A program made the position numbers and the translations under genes. Below are positions 34,425 through 43,651 of a stretch of DNA of 64,000 nucleotides, piece after piece. Source of the DNA: JAAYZH01 sp964479695. GTDB taxonomy: Bacteria > Bacillota > Clostridia > Saccharofermentanales > Fastidiosipilaceae. The notes under the pieces are model-generated. The model was not told where the DNA came from. It did no database searches and worked only from the letters and a program-made list of their open reading frames with translations. Each line of letters begins with the position of its first letter. Position 1 is the stretch's first letter. The stretch is taken from positions 62,001 through 126,000 of the forward strand of contig CAYZSO010000004.1 in the NCBI GenBank assembly GCA_964479695.1, read 5' to 3'.

Positions 34425-35861
34425 TTGGCAGAAGCAAAAGCAACTCAAACTGCACCGGCATCAGATTTCGGGAAGAACGCGGTCATTCGCGTGGTAGGTG
34501 TCGGCGGCGGCGGATGTAATGCCGTAAATCGCATGATCGAGACAGGTGTCAAAGGAATTGATTTCATTGCGATCAATACAGACAACCAAGCACTGGAACG
34601 TTCGAAGGCAACCACCCGCATTAGAATCGGTGAGAAACTGACTAAGGGCTTAGGCGCAGGTGCAGACCCGGATGTAGGCTCTAAGGCAGCAACAGAGAGC
34701 CGCGATGAAATTTCAGGCTTAATCCGCGGCACAGATATGCTCTTTATCACTGCCGGAATGGGCGGCGGTACCGGTACAGGCGGTGCACCTGTTCTCGCGC
34801 AAATCGCGCAAGACATGGGCATCCTTACTGTAGGTGTTGTCACAAAACCTTTCCGCTTCGAAGGAGCTAAACGCTCCATGAACGCAGAGAAGGGTATCGA
34901 AGAACTCTCAAAATATGTTGATTCCCTTATTATTGTCCCCAATGATAAGCTCCTTGACATTGCCGACGAAGACACAACCGTCGACCAGGCGTTTGCTATG
35001 GCTGACCATGTGTTGCGTTATGGTATCACCGGCATTTCCGACTTGGTTGCCGTTCCAGGTTTAATCAATTTGGATATGGCCGACGTTCGCCGTGTTATGA
35101 CAGATGCCGGTATTTGCCATATGGGTATCGGTCGCGCGCAAGGCCCTGATCGTGTGGAAGATGCCATTGACGAAGCCATCCACAGCCCGTTGCTGGATAC
35201 CAGCATTGATGGCGCCCGCCGCTTGATCGTGAACTTCACCGGCTCCAACATGAAGATCCGCGAAGTTTCCGAAGCTGCTTCTCTTGTGAGAGATTCCGCA
35301 TCTCCGGACGCGGATATCATCATCGGCGCTGTGGTCGACGATTCTCTGGACGATGAAATCATGATCACCGTGATCGCCTCCGGGTTCGATAGTGTGCCCG
35401 AGATGGAAGCGGAAGAAGAGTCGGAAGCTGTGATAACCTCTACACCTTTCCGTAAGGCAGGTCAGCATACGCAAGTCAATTTCCGTAATGATGATCCGGT
35501 CCAGGAGCCTCGCCGTCAGCAGGCGCCGGCGCGTACCAATCCTTCGCAATATGATTACGAGCCGAATTACAATCAGAATTATGATGAAGAGCCGGCTTAC
35601 CAGCCGTCTTACCAGGCCAATCGTCAGCCGGCACAGGAACCGGATTACAACAGGAATCCGCAATATAATCCCGAGCCGCAGCCGAATTACAGACAATCGA
35701 CTCCACGGTATCAAGAACCCGAGCCCCGGCAGCAACAGCGCCCATCCCAACCGGCTCGCCAGAGCCGTGAGCGTGACCGCGAGCCTTCTCGCGAAGCGCA
35801 ACCGGAGAAGAACAAGAACGGTCGCATCTTGCCTTGGTTATTCAACGATAACGATAAATAA
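34425..35861 (+). CDS. ftsZ: Cell division GTPase FtsZ
   Basis: The tubulin homolog that forms the Z-ring. It starts at TTG with AGGAAAGGGG upstream. The tubulin signature GMGGGTGTGGAPVLAQ and VVGVGGGGCNAVNRM are intact, as are the T7-loop residues. The globular part ends near residue 330. A ~120-residue linker rich in Gln, Pro, Tyr and Asn follows, built of repeated NYNQNY/QPNY-like units. It ends in GRILPWLFNDNDK, which resembles but does not match the usual C-terminal IPxFLR peptide. Confidence 0.97.
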   Translation: MAEAKATQTAPASDFGKNAVIRVVGVGGGGCNAVNRMIETGVKGIDFIAINTDNQALERSKATTRIRIGEKLTKGLGAGADPDVGSKAATESRDEISGLIRGTDMLFITAGMGGGTGTGGAPVLAQIAQDMGILTVGVVTKPFRFEGAKRSMNAEKGIEELSKYVDSLIIVPNDKLLDIADEDTTVDQAFAMADHVLRYGITGISDLVAVPGLINLDMADVRRVMTDAGICHMGIGRAQGPDRVEDAIDEAIHSPLLDTSIDGARRLIVNFTGSNMKIREVSEAASLVRDSASPDADIIIGAVVDDSLDDEIMITVIASGFDSVPEMEAEEESEAVITSTPFRKAGQHTQVNFRNDDPVQEPRRQQAPARTNPSQYDYEPNYNQNYDEEPAYQPSYQANRQPAQEPDYNRNPQYNPEPQPNYRQSTPRYQEPEPRQQQRPSQPARQSRERDREPSREAQPEKNKNGRILPWLFNDNDK

Positions 35862-35876
35862 GGGCAGTGCGAAATC

Positions 35877-36362
35877 ATGAAGTGCCCGGTATGTAACCAA
35901 AATAATGACAAAGTTGTGGATTCCCGTCCTGCAGAGGACGGGGCCGCAATTAGGCGCCGCCGCGAATGCCTCGCGTGCGGCGCTCGTTTTACTACTTATG
36001 AGAAGGTGGAACAACCTTCTCTGATTGTGGTGAAAAAGGACGGCACGAGAGAGCTCTTCGATCGGGATAAATTGATGAGCGGAATAGTCAAAGCCTGCAT
36101 GAAAAGACCGGTGAGCTCTGCCCAAATGGACGAGTTAGTACGCCAAGTTGAAGACAAATGCCGCAATTCTCTTGAACGAGAAGTGTCTTCAAACTATATC
36201 GGCGAACTGGTTATGGAGGGTCTCAAAGAATTGGATGACGTAGCCTACGTTCGTTTTGCCTCGGTTTATCGCCAGTTCAAGGATGTAGGCCAATTTATGA
36301 CAGAGTTGGAGCGTCTCCTGGCTTCCCATAAGAATGCAGCGGATACCGAAGAAGAAACGTAA
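35877..36362 (+). CDS. nrdR: Transcriptional repressor NrdR
   Basis: Zinc-ribbon and ATP-cone repressor of ribonucleotide reductase genes. MKCPVCNQNNDKVVDSRP and CLACGARFTTYE supply the four zinc cysteines (CPxC...CxxC). The ATP-cone starts with LIVVKKDGTRELFDRDKL. Length 161 is normal. It starts 15 bases after ftsZ. A nrd gene is not in this window. Confidence 0.96.
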   Translation: MKCPVCNQNNDKVVDSRPAEDGAAIRRRRECLACGARFTTYEKVEQPSLIVVKKDGTRELFDRDKLMSGIVKACMKRPVSSAQMDELVRQVEDKCRNSLEREVSSNYIGELVMEGLKELDDVAYVRFASVYRQFKDVGQFMTELERLLASHKNAADTEEET

Positions 36363-36490
36363 GCTGAAACAGGGAAACGTAAGAAAAAATGAAGACACGA
36401 AGAAACGTAACAATTAGGAAAAAATTTGTTGCCGAAAACTTACGTTCTTTATTGGTAAAATGATTTATCAATTAAAACGTGGAGGGGCAT

Positions 36491-37243
36491 ATGGCTGGGC
36501 GTAAAATCCTTGTTGTTGATGACGATCGTAATATTAATGAACTGGTAACCCTTTATTTCACAAAGGAAGGGTACGAAGTCGAATCCGTGATGAAAGGGAA
36601 TGAAGCATTAGCTGCCTTCCATGAATTCAAACCGGATCTGATCATCTTGGATCTGATGTTGCCGGGTATGGATGGGTATGATATTACCCGTGAGATTCGC
36701 AAAGAATCTCGCGTGCCGATCATCATGCTGACCGCCAGAGGCGAAACTCTGGATAAGGTTGTCGGCTTGGAGCTTGGCGCGGATGACTATGTTCAGAAAC
36801 CTTTTGAGCCCAAGGAACTGGTTGCCCGGGTGAAGGCCGTCTTGCGCCGAACCGAGAAAAACGGTGATTCGGATGAAGAAGTCTTGCCGGAGCGTATTGA
36901 GTATCCCGGTCTGGTTGTCGACAAGGGCAGTTATACCGTGGAAATCAACGGAACCGTTGTCGAAATGCCTCCCAAGGAACTGGAACTCTTGTTCTTCCTG
37001 GCCTCTCACCCGAATCGCGTCTATACCAGAGAGCAGCTTCTGGGAAATGTCTGGGGCTATGATTTTTTCGGAGAATCACGAACGGTTGATGTTCATGTCA
37101 AGAGGATCCGTGAGAAAATCGATGCGGCAGGCGGCGATTTGCCGTGGGCCATTAAGACGGTTTGGGGCGTCGGCTACAAATTTGAAGTAGACACCGATGA
37201 ATATGAGATCAATGATGAAGAGCCTGCGGGAGAAGAGAAGTAA
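36491..37243 (+). CDS. OmpR/PhoB-type response regulator
   Basis: Receives phosphate from the adjacent histidine kinase and regulates transcription. The ATG at 36491 follows GGAGGGG; the GTG at 36479 overlaps that site. Receiver residues are D10/D11, phospho-acceptor D54 in LIILDLMLPGMDGYD and the lysine in YVQKPFEP. The winged-helix domain occupies residues ~133-235 (ELELLFFLASHPNRVYTREQ, SRTVDVHVKRIREKI). Gene order and similarity suggest a WalR/PhoP/ResD-like regulator; the exact regulon cannot be read from sequence. Confidence 0.93.
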   Translation: MAGRKILVVDDDRNINELVTLYFTKEGYEVESVMKGNEALAAFHEFKPDLIILDLMLPGMDGYDITREIRKESRVPIIMLTARGETLDKVVGLELGADDYVQKPFEPKELVARVKAVLRRTEKNGDSDEEVLPERIEYPGLVVDKGSYTVEINGTVVEMPPKELELLFFLASHPNRVYTREQLLGNVWGYDFFGESRTVDVHVKRIREKIDAAGGDLPWAIKTVWGVGYKFEVDTDEYEINDEEPAGEEK

Positions 37244-37284
37244 ACTCCCCGGCATCTTTCGCGAATACTAAGGAAGGGTAAGCC

Positions 37285-38844
37285 ATGGCCAAGCGAGGCG
37301 AAACGGATCGGGCGAAATCCTCTGAGAAAGGTACCCAGAAGAAGAAGAGAAGCCCGCTTCGCAGTTATAATATCCTATTAGCGGTCACCATTGTGGTGGC
37401 CTTTATTCTGTTAGCCATTGCCTATACGAAACTTCTTTCGGATTCGCTTACCAGCGATCGGGTGCGTCTGATGAATCGTACGGCGGACTCGATTTTGCAT
37501 AACAATATTTTGGAAACCGAGTTGAGCCTAGGCGGCAACCTCACGGAGGACACCAGGCAGAATCTTGGAGAAGCCGCCCACGTGTCCGGCTCTTCAGTCT
37601 GGCTCGTAAGGGCAAACGGCGAACTCACGTACTATAGCGGCATCCCCAGGGCGGCCATTGGCAGCATTCGCATTCAGTCAAATAATCACTTATATTTACC
37701 GGAGCAGGTCGCGTCTCTCAGTGTCCCAGAGGGAGGCCTGACGTTCACCGGAGGAAATTTCTTAGGCGTTTTTCAGGACGGCAGGGGGAGTTGGCTCTCG
37801 ATTGTGAGACCCCTCTATAACCGCAGCGGCTATATGATCGGAACCTTGCAGCTCCATGACAATTTGGATATTCTCACAGATTCAGAAAATAACATTCTGG
37901 CGGGGTTCTTCCTGGTCATGCTGGTCTCGGTCATTGTTGCAGTCTTGGTGATCCGCATTTATGCGAACCGAATGTCCCGGCCGATCGAACTTCTGTCGGA
38001 AGCAGCGAATAAGGTGGCCAAAGGCGATTTTGGCACAAGAATCGATTACTCCGAGTACGAGGGAGATGTCTCCTATATGTCGGGGATGCCTGAGGGGGAT
38101 CTCTTGAACCTCATGCAAACCTTCAACCAAATGACTGAGCAGATCGAGCAGCAAAATCGGGAACAGCGAGATTTTATTGCGAGTATTTCCCATGATCTGA
38201 GGACACCACTTACTTCCATCGGCGGTTTCGTGACCGCGATTCTCGACGGAACCATTCCACCGGAGAAACAGGAGCGCTATCTTACAATTGTTCAGGATGA
38301 GACCAGACGCTTGAGTTCTCTCGTGGGTGAAATGAATGATGCAATTGCCTTCGACAAGAAAGAAACCCCGGTAGATTTCCAGAAGTTTGACATTCACGAT
38401 CTGATCGCTCGCGTGATTTCAAGTCAGGAAGTCATGCTGAATGAAAAGAACATCAGTGTTCAAACCGACCGTGGCCCGCAGATGAGTCAGAAACTTTATG
38501 TTTTGGGCGATGAGACACAGATTGAGCGGGTTCTGTATAATCTAATCTCTAATGCCGTAAAATTTATTCCTCAAGACGGCGTAATTTCGATCAGTACGAA
38601 GGCTCAGAGCTCGGAACTTCTGGTCGTAACCGTTGAAGATAATGGACCCGGCATTGCGGATGAGGACTTGCCTCACGTTTTTGACCGCTTCTTCAAAGGC
38701 GACAAATCGCGCACTGACCGCAAAGGCTCCGGGCTGGGACTCTACATTTGCAAGCGAATTCTGGCCAATCACGGACAGGATATTTATGCGGGAAGAAGCC
38801 AGTTGGGCGGGGCGAAATTTGTCTTCACGCTGCCTTTGGCCTAA
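37285..38844 (+). CDS. Membrane sensor histidine kinase
   Basis: Partner of the response regulator 42 bases upstream. A basic N-terminus is followed by a membrane helix (~residues 28-50), an extracytoplasmic sensor region of about 160 residues, a second helix (~206-226) and a HAMP domain. Phosphorylated His lies in ISHDLRTPLTSIGG. The ATPase has N (LISNAVKFIPQDG), G1 (EDNGPGIADED), F (HVFDRFFKGD) and G2 (GSGLGLYICKRI) boxes. All catalytic elements are intact. The signal sensed is unknown. Confidence 0.94.
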   Translation: MAKRGETDRAKSSEKGTQKKKRSPLRSYNILLAVTIVVAFILLAIAYTKLLSDSLTSDRVRLMNRTADSILHNNILETELSLGGNLTEDTRQNLGEAAHVSGSSVWLVRANGELTYYSGIPRAAIGSIRIQSNNHLYLPEQVASLSVPEGGLTFTGGNFLGVFQDGRGSWLSIVRPLYNRSGYMIGTLQLHDNLDILTDSENNILAGFFLVMLVSVIVAVLVIRIYANRMSRPIELLSEAANKVAKGDFGTRIDYSEYEGDVSYMSGMPEGDLLNLMQTFNQMTEQIEQQNREQRDFIASISHDLRTPLTSIGGFVTAILDGTIPPEKQERYLTIVQDETRRLSSLVGEMNDAIAFDKKETPVDFQKFDIHDLIARVISSQEVMLNEKNISVQTDRGPQMSQKLYVLGDETQIERVLYNLISNAVKFIPQDGVISISTKAQSSELLVVTVEDNGPGIADEDLPHVFDRFFKGDKSRTDRKGSGLGLYICKRILANHGQDIYAGRSQLGGAKFVFTLPLA

Positions 38845-38888
38845 GGACACAGCGGAGGCGCACCCGGAGGACACAATAACGGAGAACT

Positions 38889-39554
38889 ATGGAGAGAAGA
38901 CCTACAGGAAAGAAATTGGCTCGAATTGTCACAGAAAGGCTCGTGGAACTTTACGGTGAACCGGAAACAACGCTCGATGATCGTGATGATCCCTGGCGTT
39001 TGCTGGTTGCTGCGATTCTCGCCGCTCAATGCACGGATGAAAGGGTGAATCAAGTCACCCCCGCTCTCTGGGCAAGGTTCCCGGAAATGAAGGATCTGGC
39101 TCAGGCGCTACCTTCTGAAATCGAACCTTATATCCGAAGCACAGGTTTATTCCGGAACAAGGCCAAGAACATTCACTTGGCTGCCCGCTATCTCCTTGAG
39201 CACCACGATGGCGAAGTGCCGGGAACCATGGAGGAGCTCATCCAAGTGCCCGGAGTCGGGCGCAAAATTGCCAATTTACTCCTGGGCGATATTTTCGGCG
39301 TTCAGGCAATTGTTGTAGATACCCATTGCGGGCGCCTCTCCAGGCGAATCGGTTTAACGAATGAGAAGGATCCGGCCAAAGTCGAAGCCGACCTCATGAA
39401 GGTTGTACCCGAAGATCAGTGGATCAATTGGGGACATATGATGGTCACTCATGGCAGAGAAGTATGTTTGGCGAGGACGCCTAGATGCGAGTCTTGTGTT
39501 TTGGCCGATGTCTGCAAAGAAGGTCGCAGAATCATGAGAGCCAGGGGGGACTAA
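38889..39554 (+). CDS. nth: Endonuclease III
   Basis: DNA glycosylase/AP lyase for oxidised pyrimidines. The helix-hairpin-helix LIQVPGVGRKIANLLL includes the catalytic Lys, and the catalytic Asp is in VVDTHCGRLSRRIGL. The iron-sulfur loop C-x6-C-x2-C-x5-C is complete in CLARTPRCESCVLADVC. Length 221 is normal. recG starts 2 bases after its stop. Confidence 0.96.
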   Translation: MERRPTGKKLARIVTERLVELYGEPETTLDDRDDPWRLLVAAILAAQCTDERVNQVTPALWARFPEMKDLAQALPSEIEPYIRSTGLFRNKAKNIHLAARYLLEHHDGEVPGTMEELIQVPGVGRKIANLLLGDIFGVQAIVVDTHCGRLSRRIGLTNEKDPAKVEADLMKVVPEDQWINWGHMMVTHGREVCLARTPRCESCVLADVCKEGRRIMRARGD

Positions 39555-39556
39555 TT

Positions 39557-41653
39557 ATGGAAGGACCCGCCCGCGACCGACCGGTAACGACGATCCAAGG
39601 TGTTTCACAAGCCAGAGCCAGGCAGCTCGCCAGATTGCAGATTGAAACGGTGGGCGAGCTCGCAGGTCATTTCCCCCGGAGATATGAGGATTGGACATCG
39701 ATCCAGGCGATCACCGAGCTGCAAGACGGCACAGATGGTGTGTTTTTGGGGCAAGTGCAGAAGGTTCCGACACTCGTGCACCATGGCAATCGGAGTATTC
39801 TCCAAACCGTTTTGCGTGACACAACCGGCGCCATCAAAGGGGTTTGGTACAACCAGCCTTATTTCCAAGACAAATTGATTCCCGGGCAGATTTACTTGTT
39901 TCGTGGGAGGGTCAAACGGCAAGGCAGTTTGTTTGTGGTGAATAATCCGGCCTTCGAGAAACAAGAAATTACGGAGTTTCCCGAAGCAGGCGTTCCGGCT
40001 TCGGCAGTAGCCAATGTGTTTGTCAGGCCGGTTTATCCGACAACGCAGGGACTGGGGCAAAATTTACTTCGCACCTTGGTTGACCGCGCCTTGGCCCTGA
40101 CCCTGCCGGAGCTGGCCGAGACCTTGCCTTCAGCTCTTCGTAAAACCTATGAAATGCCCGACCGGGTCTGGGCGTGGAGTCAGATTCACCACCCGGATCA
40201 GTTGGAGAACTACCGGCTCGCGAAGAGACGTCTGGCCTTTGATGAGCTTTTGATGTTGCAGATGGGTCTTCGACTCAGCAAGGCGGAGGGACTCAAGAGG
40301 CCAGCGGTCCCTCTGGGTTTGGCAGAGAACAAGGCTGCCTTGCTTGAGCTGAAAGAAACGATCAATCGACTGCCCTTTCCTTTAACTTCCGACCAGAAGA
40401 AAGCCGTGGGCGACATCCTGCGCGATATGGAAAAACCGGTCGCCATGAATCGCCTGATTCAAGGGGATGTCGGCTCGGGCAAGACAATCGTGGCGTTTCT
40501 GGCCATGCATGCCGTCGTCTTATGTGGAAGGCAGGCGGTGATGATGGCCCCGACCGGAATCTTGGCGAACCAACATGAAGAGAGCTTAAGGAAGCTCTTG
40601 CCGGAAATCCCCGCCGAAAGGATCGCTTGCCTTACGGGTCAGCAGACCGCGGCTCAGAAACGTGACATCTATCAGAGACTCGCTTCAGGCGAAATTATGT
40701 ATTTAATCGGCACCCACGCCGTCTTGCAGAAGGGTGTGGACTTCCGTTCCCTGGGCTTAGCTGTGACAGACGAGCAGCATCGCTTCGGTGTTAAACAACG
40801 CCTTCGTTTGATCGAAGAGGGGGAGAGCCATGTCCTGGTCATGTCGGCCACGCCGATTCCGCGGACGCTTGGCCTGATTGTTTACGGTGACTTGGATGTT
40901 TCCGTCATTGCCGAGAAACCGCCCGGACGTAAACCGATCCGAACCTACACAGCAAGGTCAAAAGACCAGCCGAGACTACACGCCATGATTCGCAAAAATG
41001 CAGCGGCAGGTCTTCAAACTTATATCGTGACTCCGATGGTCAACGAGAATGAGGCAAATGATTTGCAGTCTGCCGTCGAACTCTATGAGCAGCTCGCTAC
41101 GCAAGATCTTACCGACCTCAACATCGGACTGCTCCATGGCCAGATGAAAGAAAAAGAGAAGAATCAAGTCATGGAAGCCTTCTTGGCAGGTCAGATTCAG
41201 GTTTTGGTCTCAACGACCGTCATCGAAGTCGGTGTCGACAATCCGAAGGCCACCCTAATGATCGTCATGAACGCCGAGCGCTTCGGCCTGGCCCAGCTCC
41301 ATCAGCTTAGAGGGCGCATCGGCCGCGGCAGCGCAGAGTCAATCTGTGTTCTGCAAAGTGACGTCGGCGAAGGTCTCGCCAGGGACCGCCTGGTCGCGCT
41401 ATGTAAGAGTGAGGACGGCTTCGAAATTGCCGAAGCAGACTTGAAGCTCAGAGGGCCCGGAGATTTCTTCGGTACAAGGCAGCACGGTCTCCCCACATTC
41501 AAAATCGCGAACCTCTATGAAGACCAAGAGCTTCTGGCGATGTCGAATGAGGCCGCCTCGGCGATTTTGGCCGAAGACAGCACACTCGGAGCCTACAAAC
41601 ATCAAGCACTTCGCGAAGAAGTCACGCGATTCATGGCCGGGAGGGAAGCCTGA
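39557..41653 (+). CDS. recG: ATP-dependent DNA helicase RecG
   Basis: Remodels stalled forks and branched DNA. The ATG at 39557 has AGGGGGG 7 bases upstream; the longer frame from 39485 lies inside nth. The N-terminal wedge/OB domain is followed by helicase motifs I (LIQGDVGSGKTIVAFL), II (VTDEQHRFGV, DEQH) and III (VMSATPIPRTL), then motifs in the second domain (STTVIEVGVDNP, QLHQLRGRIGRG). Length 699 is normal. It overlaps rsmD by 1 base. Confidence 0.95.
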   Translation: MEGPARDRPVTTIQGVSQARARQLARLQIETVGELAGHFPRRYEDWTSIQAITELQDGTDGVFLGQVQKVPTLVHHGNRSILQTVLRDTTGAIKGVWYNQPYFQDKLIPGQIYLFRGRVKRQGSLFVVNNPAFEKQEITEFPEAGVPASAVANVFVRPVYPTTQGLGQNLLRTLVDRALALTLPELAETLPSALRKTYEMPDRVWAWSQIHHPDQLENYRLAKRRLAFDELLMLQMGLRLSKAEGLKRPAVPLGLAENKAALLELKETINRLPFPLTSDQKKAVGDILRDMEKPVAMNRLIQGDVGSGKTIVAFLAMHAVVLCGRQAVMMAPTGILANQHEESLRKLLPEIPAERIACLTGQQTAAQKRDIYQRLASGEIMYLIGTHAVLQKGVDFRSLGLAVTDEQHRFGVKQRLRLIEEGESHVLVMSATPIPRTLGLIVYGDLDVSVIAEKPPGRKPIRTYTARSKDQPRLHAMIRKNAAAGLQTYIVTPMVNENEANDLQSAVELYEQLATQDLTDLNIGLLHGQMKEKEKNQVMEAFLAGQIQVLVSTTVIEVGVDNPKATLMIVMNAERFGLAQLHQLRGRIGRGSAESICVLQSDVGEGLARDRLVALCKSEDGFEIAEADLKLRGPGDFFGTRQHGLPTFKIANLYEDQELLAMSNEAASAILAEDSTLGAYKHQALREEVTRFMAGREA

Positions 41654-42231
41654 TGCCCAGAGTGATTGCCGGCAAAGCGCGCGGTACCCAGCTGAAAACA
41701 CTCAGCGGTGAAAAAACCCGGCCTACGGCGGATCGGACGAAAGAAGCAGTCTTCTCGAGCCTCGGAAACCTTGTCACGGATGCTAGGGTCTTGGATCTCT
41801 GTGCCGGAAGTGGACAACTAGGTATCGAAGCACTGAGCCGCGGGGCAAAGTCCGCGGTTTTTGTTGATCAAGCAGCGCCTGCGTGCGCGGTGATCCGGGA
41901 AAATCTTCAGAGAACACATCTAGAGGCGCAAGGGGAAGTCATTTGCCGCGAGCTGATTCGCACCGTGAAACAGCTTCTGCAAGATCAGCAGGAATTTGAT
42001 CTTGTGTTCTTCGACCCGCCTTATGCGAAGGCAGGGGAGCTCCTTGCGCCTTTGGCCAGAAGTTTAGCAGAAGGACTCCTGGCGGCAGCGGGCGTTCTTA
42101 TTATGGAAGAGTCTTCAAGGGAGTTTACCGCACCCCAGAACCTTCCTCTGACCTGCCGCAAGCGCAGCCGCTACGGTGCCGCGATGATCTCATACTATGT
42201 GAGACCGGAAGAAAGCTCTGTGCTAGAATAG
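41653..42231 (+). CDS. rsmD: 16S rRNA m2G966 methyltransferase RsmD
   Basis: N2-methylates G966 of 16S rRNA. MPRVIAGKARGTQL and RPTADRTKEAVFSSL match the family start. SAM-binding VLDLCAGSGQLGIEALSRGA and catalytic DPPY (LVFFDPPYAKAGELL) are intact. Length 192 is normal. The ATG overlaps the recG stop (TGATG). It is commonly followed by coaD; here a FemAB gene lies between. Confidence 0.94.
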   Translation: MPRVIAGKARGTQLKTLSGEKTRPTADRTKEAVFSSLGNLVTDARVLDLCAGSGQLGIEALSRGAKSAVFVDQAAPACAVIRENLQRTHLEAQGEVICRELIRTVKQLLQDQQEFDLVFFDPPYAKAGELLAPLARSLAEGLLAAAGVLIMEESSREFTAPQNLPLTCRKRSRYGAAMISYYVRPEESSVLE

Positions 42232-42286
42232 GAATGATTTTCGGGTAAGTTGCCCGGTTTAAGGCAATTTCTTGGAGGGGTGAAGA

Positions 42287-43534
42287 ATGAGTTACACAGA
42301 GGCGGAGTTGAAACGCCATAATGATTTTATTCTGCAAAATCCATTCGGCAGCTACTATCAGACCACTTGGTTTGCAGAGACGAAGAAACTATTGGGTTAT
42401 CCCACATACCTTTTACATGATCTTGAAGATGAGAGCGGCGCGGTCGAGAGTTCGTATTTAGCTTGGCTAAAGCCGATCCCCCACACGCCTTTCTCCTACG
42501 CCTATGTTCGCACGGGTTTTACGTTGGATTACGACCGCCCGGATTGGGAAGAGGTTCTGCAAAGACTCTGGCAGGCATTCCTGGCCGATTGCCATTCACA
42601 TAAGATCATTTATATGCGCTTTGACTTACCGGTTCCGGACACTCGCCGGGATGTCTACGATTGGTTTGCTGCCCATGGGGTGAAGCAGAAATCCCTGGCC
42701 GATGACACGCAGCAGACCTTCTTCCGTTTCCGCGCGTACCTTGATGTGTCCGGCACGATGGAAGAGTTTCTGACCCGCTTGCCGAAGAAGACCCGCTCTC
42801 AGATTAACCGTACGGAGAAGTTCGGCCTCAGTTTCGAGGAAGGTTCACTCGATGATTTCGCGGACTATTACGCCATCCGCAAGGAAACAGCCCTTCGTGA
42901 CGGCATCGCCTTGGAGCCGGAAAAGTATCTTCGTGAGCAGTACCGCATTCTGCTTGATTCTCCCATGGCGAAGCTCTATTTTGTTCGTCTTCAGGCGGCC
43001 AAAGCCCTAGAACTCCAACAGATCGAGAAGGATTCGCTGGAGAAGAAGCTCGCCCGCATTCGTCAAAATCAGAATCCGAAACAAAATCAGATTGATGAAC
43101 TGGAGAGCCAGCTTCAGAAAGTTGAGGAACGGATGGCGGAACTGCGGGCTTTGGCCCAAGAATACCCCCGAGGCTTGATGCTGAGCGGCTGCCTAGTCTT
43201 CACGGGCGGCGACCCCGCGGAATACCACCACGCTTGTTCCAGCGACAACCACCGCGATTATCTGCCCAACTACTTCATGGTGAAGAATGTGGTCCGCCTC
43301 GCCCAAGAGAGTGGTGCGAAATGGCTCGACATGGGCGGAACCGGACCTGATTCTATTGAATCGGGCTTGTCAAGCTTCAAGAAGAACTGGGGAACGACGA
43401 CTGTGGGCCTCTCCGGCGACATGGAGTACAGCGTGAATAAGGTGCTGGGGCAGGCATTTGGTAAACTATTGTCGAATCGGGAAGAGAAACGCCGCCAAAA
43501 TCACGGGACTTCCGGCGCAGGTTACGAAATTTAG
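42287..43534 (+). CDS. FemAB-family peptidoglycan aminoacyltransferase
   Basis: A GNAT-fold enzyme family (FemX/FemA/MurM) that adds amino acids from aminoacyl-tRNA to lipid II side chains. Two GNAT-like halves are visible. Between residues ~240 and 290 lies a helical coiled-coil arm (IEKDSLEKKLARIRQNQNPK, ELESQLQKVEERMAELRAL) typical of FemA-type proteins. The later WLDMGGTGPD and GLSSFKKNWG are family-like. GGAGGGG lies before the ATG. The amino acid attached cannot be predicted. Confidence 0.88.
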   Translation: MSYTEAELKRHNDFILQNPFGSYYQTTWFAETKKLLGYPTYLLHDLEDESGAVESSYLAWLKPIPHTPFSYAYVRTGFTLDYDRPDWEEVLQRLWQAFLADCHSHKIIYMRFDLPVPDTRRDVYDWFAAHGVKQKSLADDTQQTFFRFRAYLDVSGTMEEFLTRLPKKTRSQINRTEKFGLSFEEGSLDDFADYYAIRKETALRDGIALEPEKYLREQYRILLDSPMAKLYFVRLQAAKALELQQIEKDSLEKKLARIRQNQNPKQNQIDELESQLQKVEERMAELRALAQEYPRGLMLSGCLVFTGGDPAEYHHACSSDNHRDYLPNYFMVKNVVRLAQESGAKWLDMGGTGPDSIESGLSSFKKNWGTTTVGLSGDMEYSVNKVLGQAFGKLLSNREEKRRQNHGTSGAGYEI

Positions 43535-43583
43535 CCTGGCCAAGGAAAGCGAAAAGCCGGCGAAAAGCAGGCGAATGGATAAT

Positions 43584-43612
43584 TTGTCATTTCCAAAGCA
43601 CCCGAATAATGG
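43584..43612 (+). promoter_or_regulatory. Possible coaD promoter
   Basis: TTGTCA at 43584-43589 is followed after 17 bases by TAATGG at 43607-43612. The -35 is good and the -10 is weak. Confidence 0.3.
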
Positions 43613-43651
43613 TAGTATTACAAAATAATTACGTTAAAGGAGGACAAGCGT

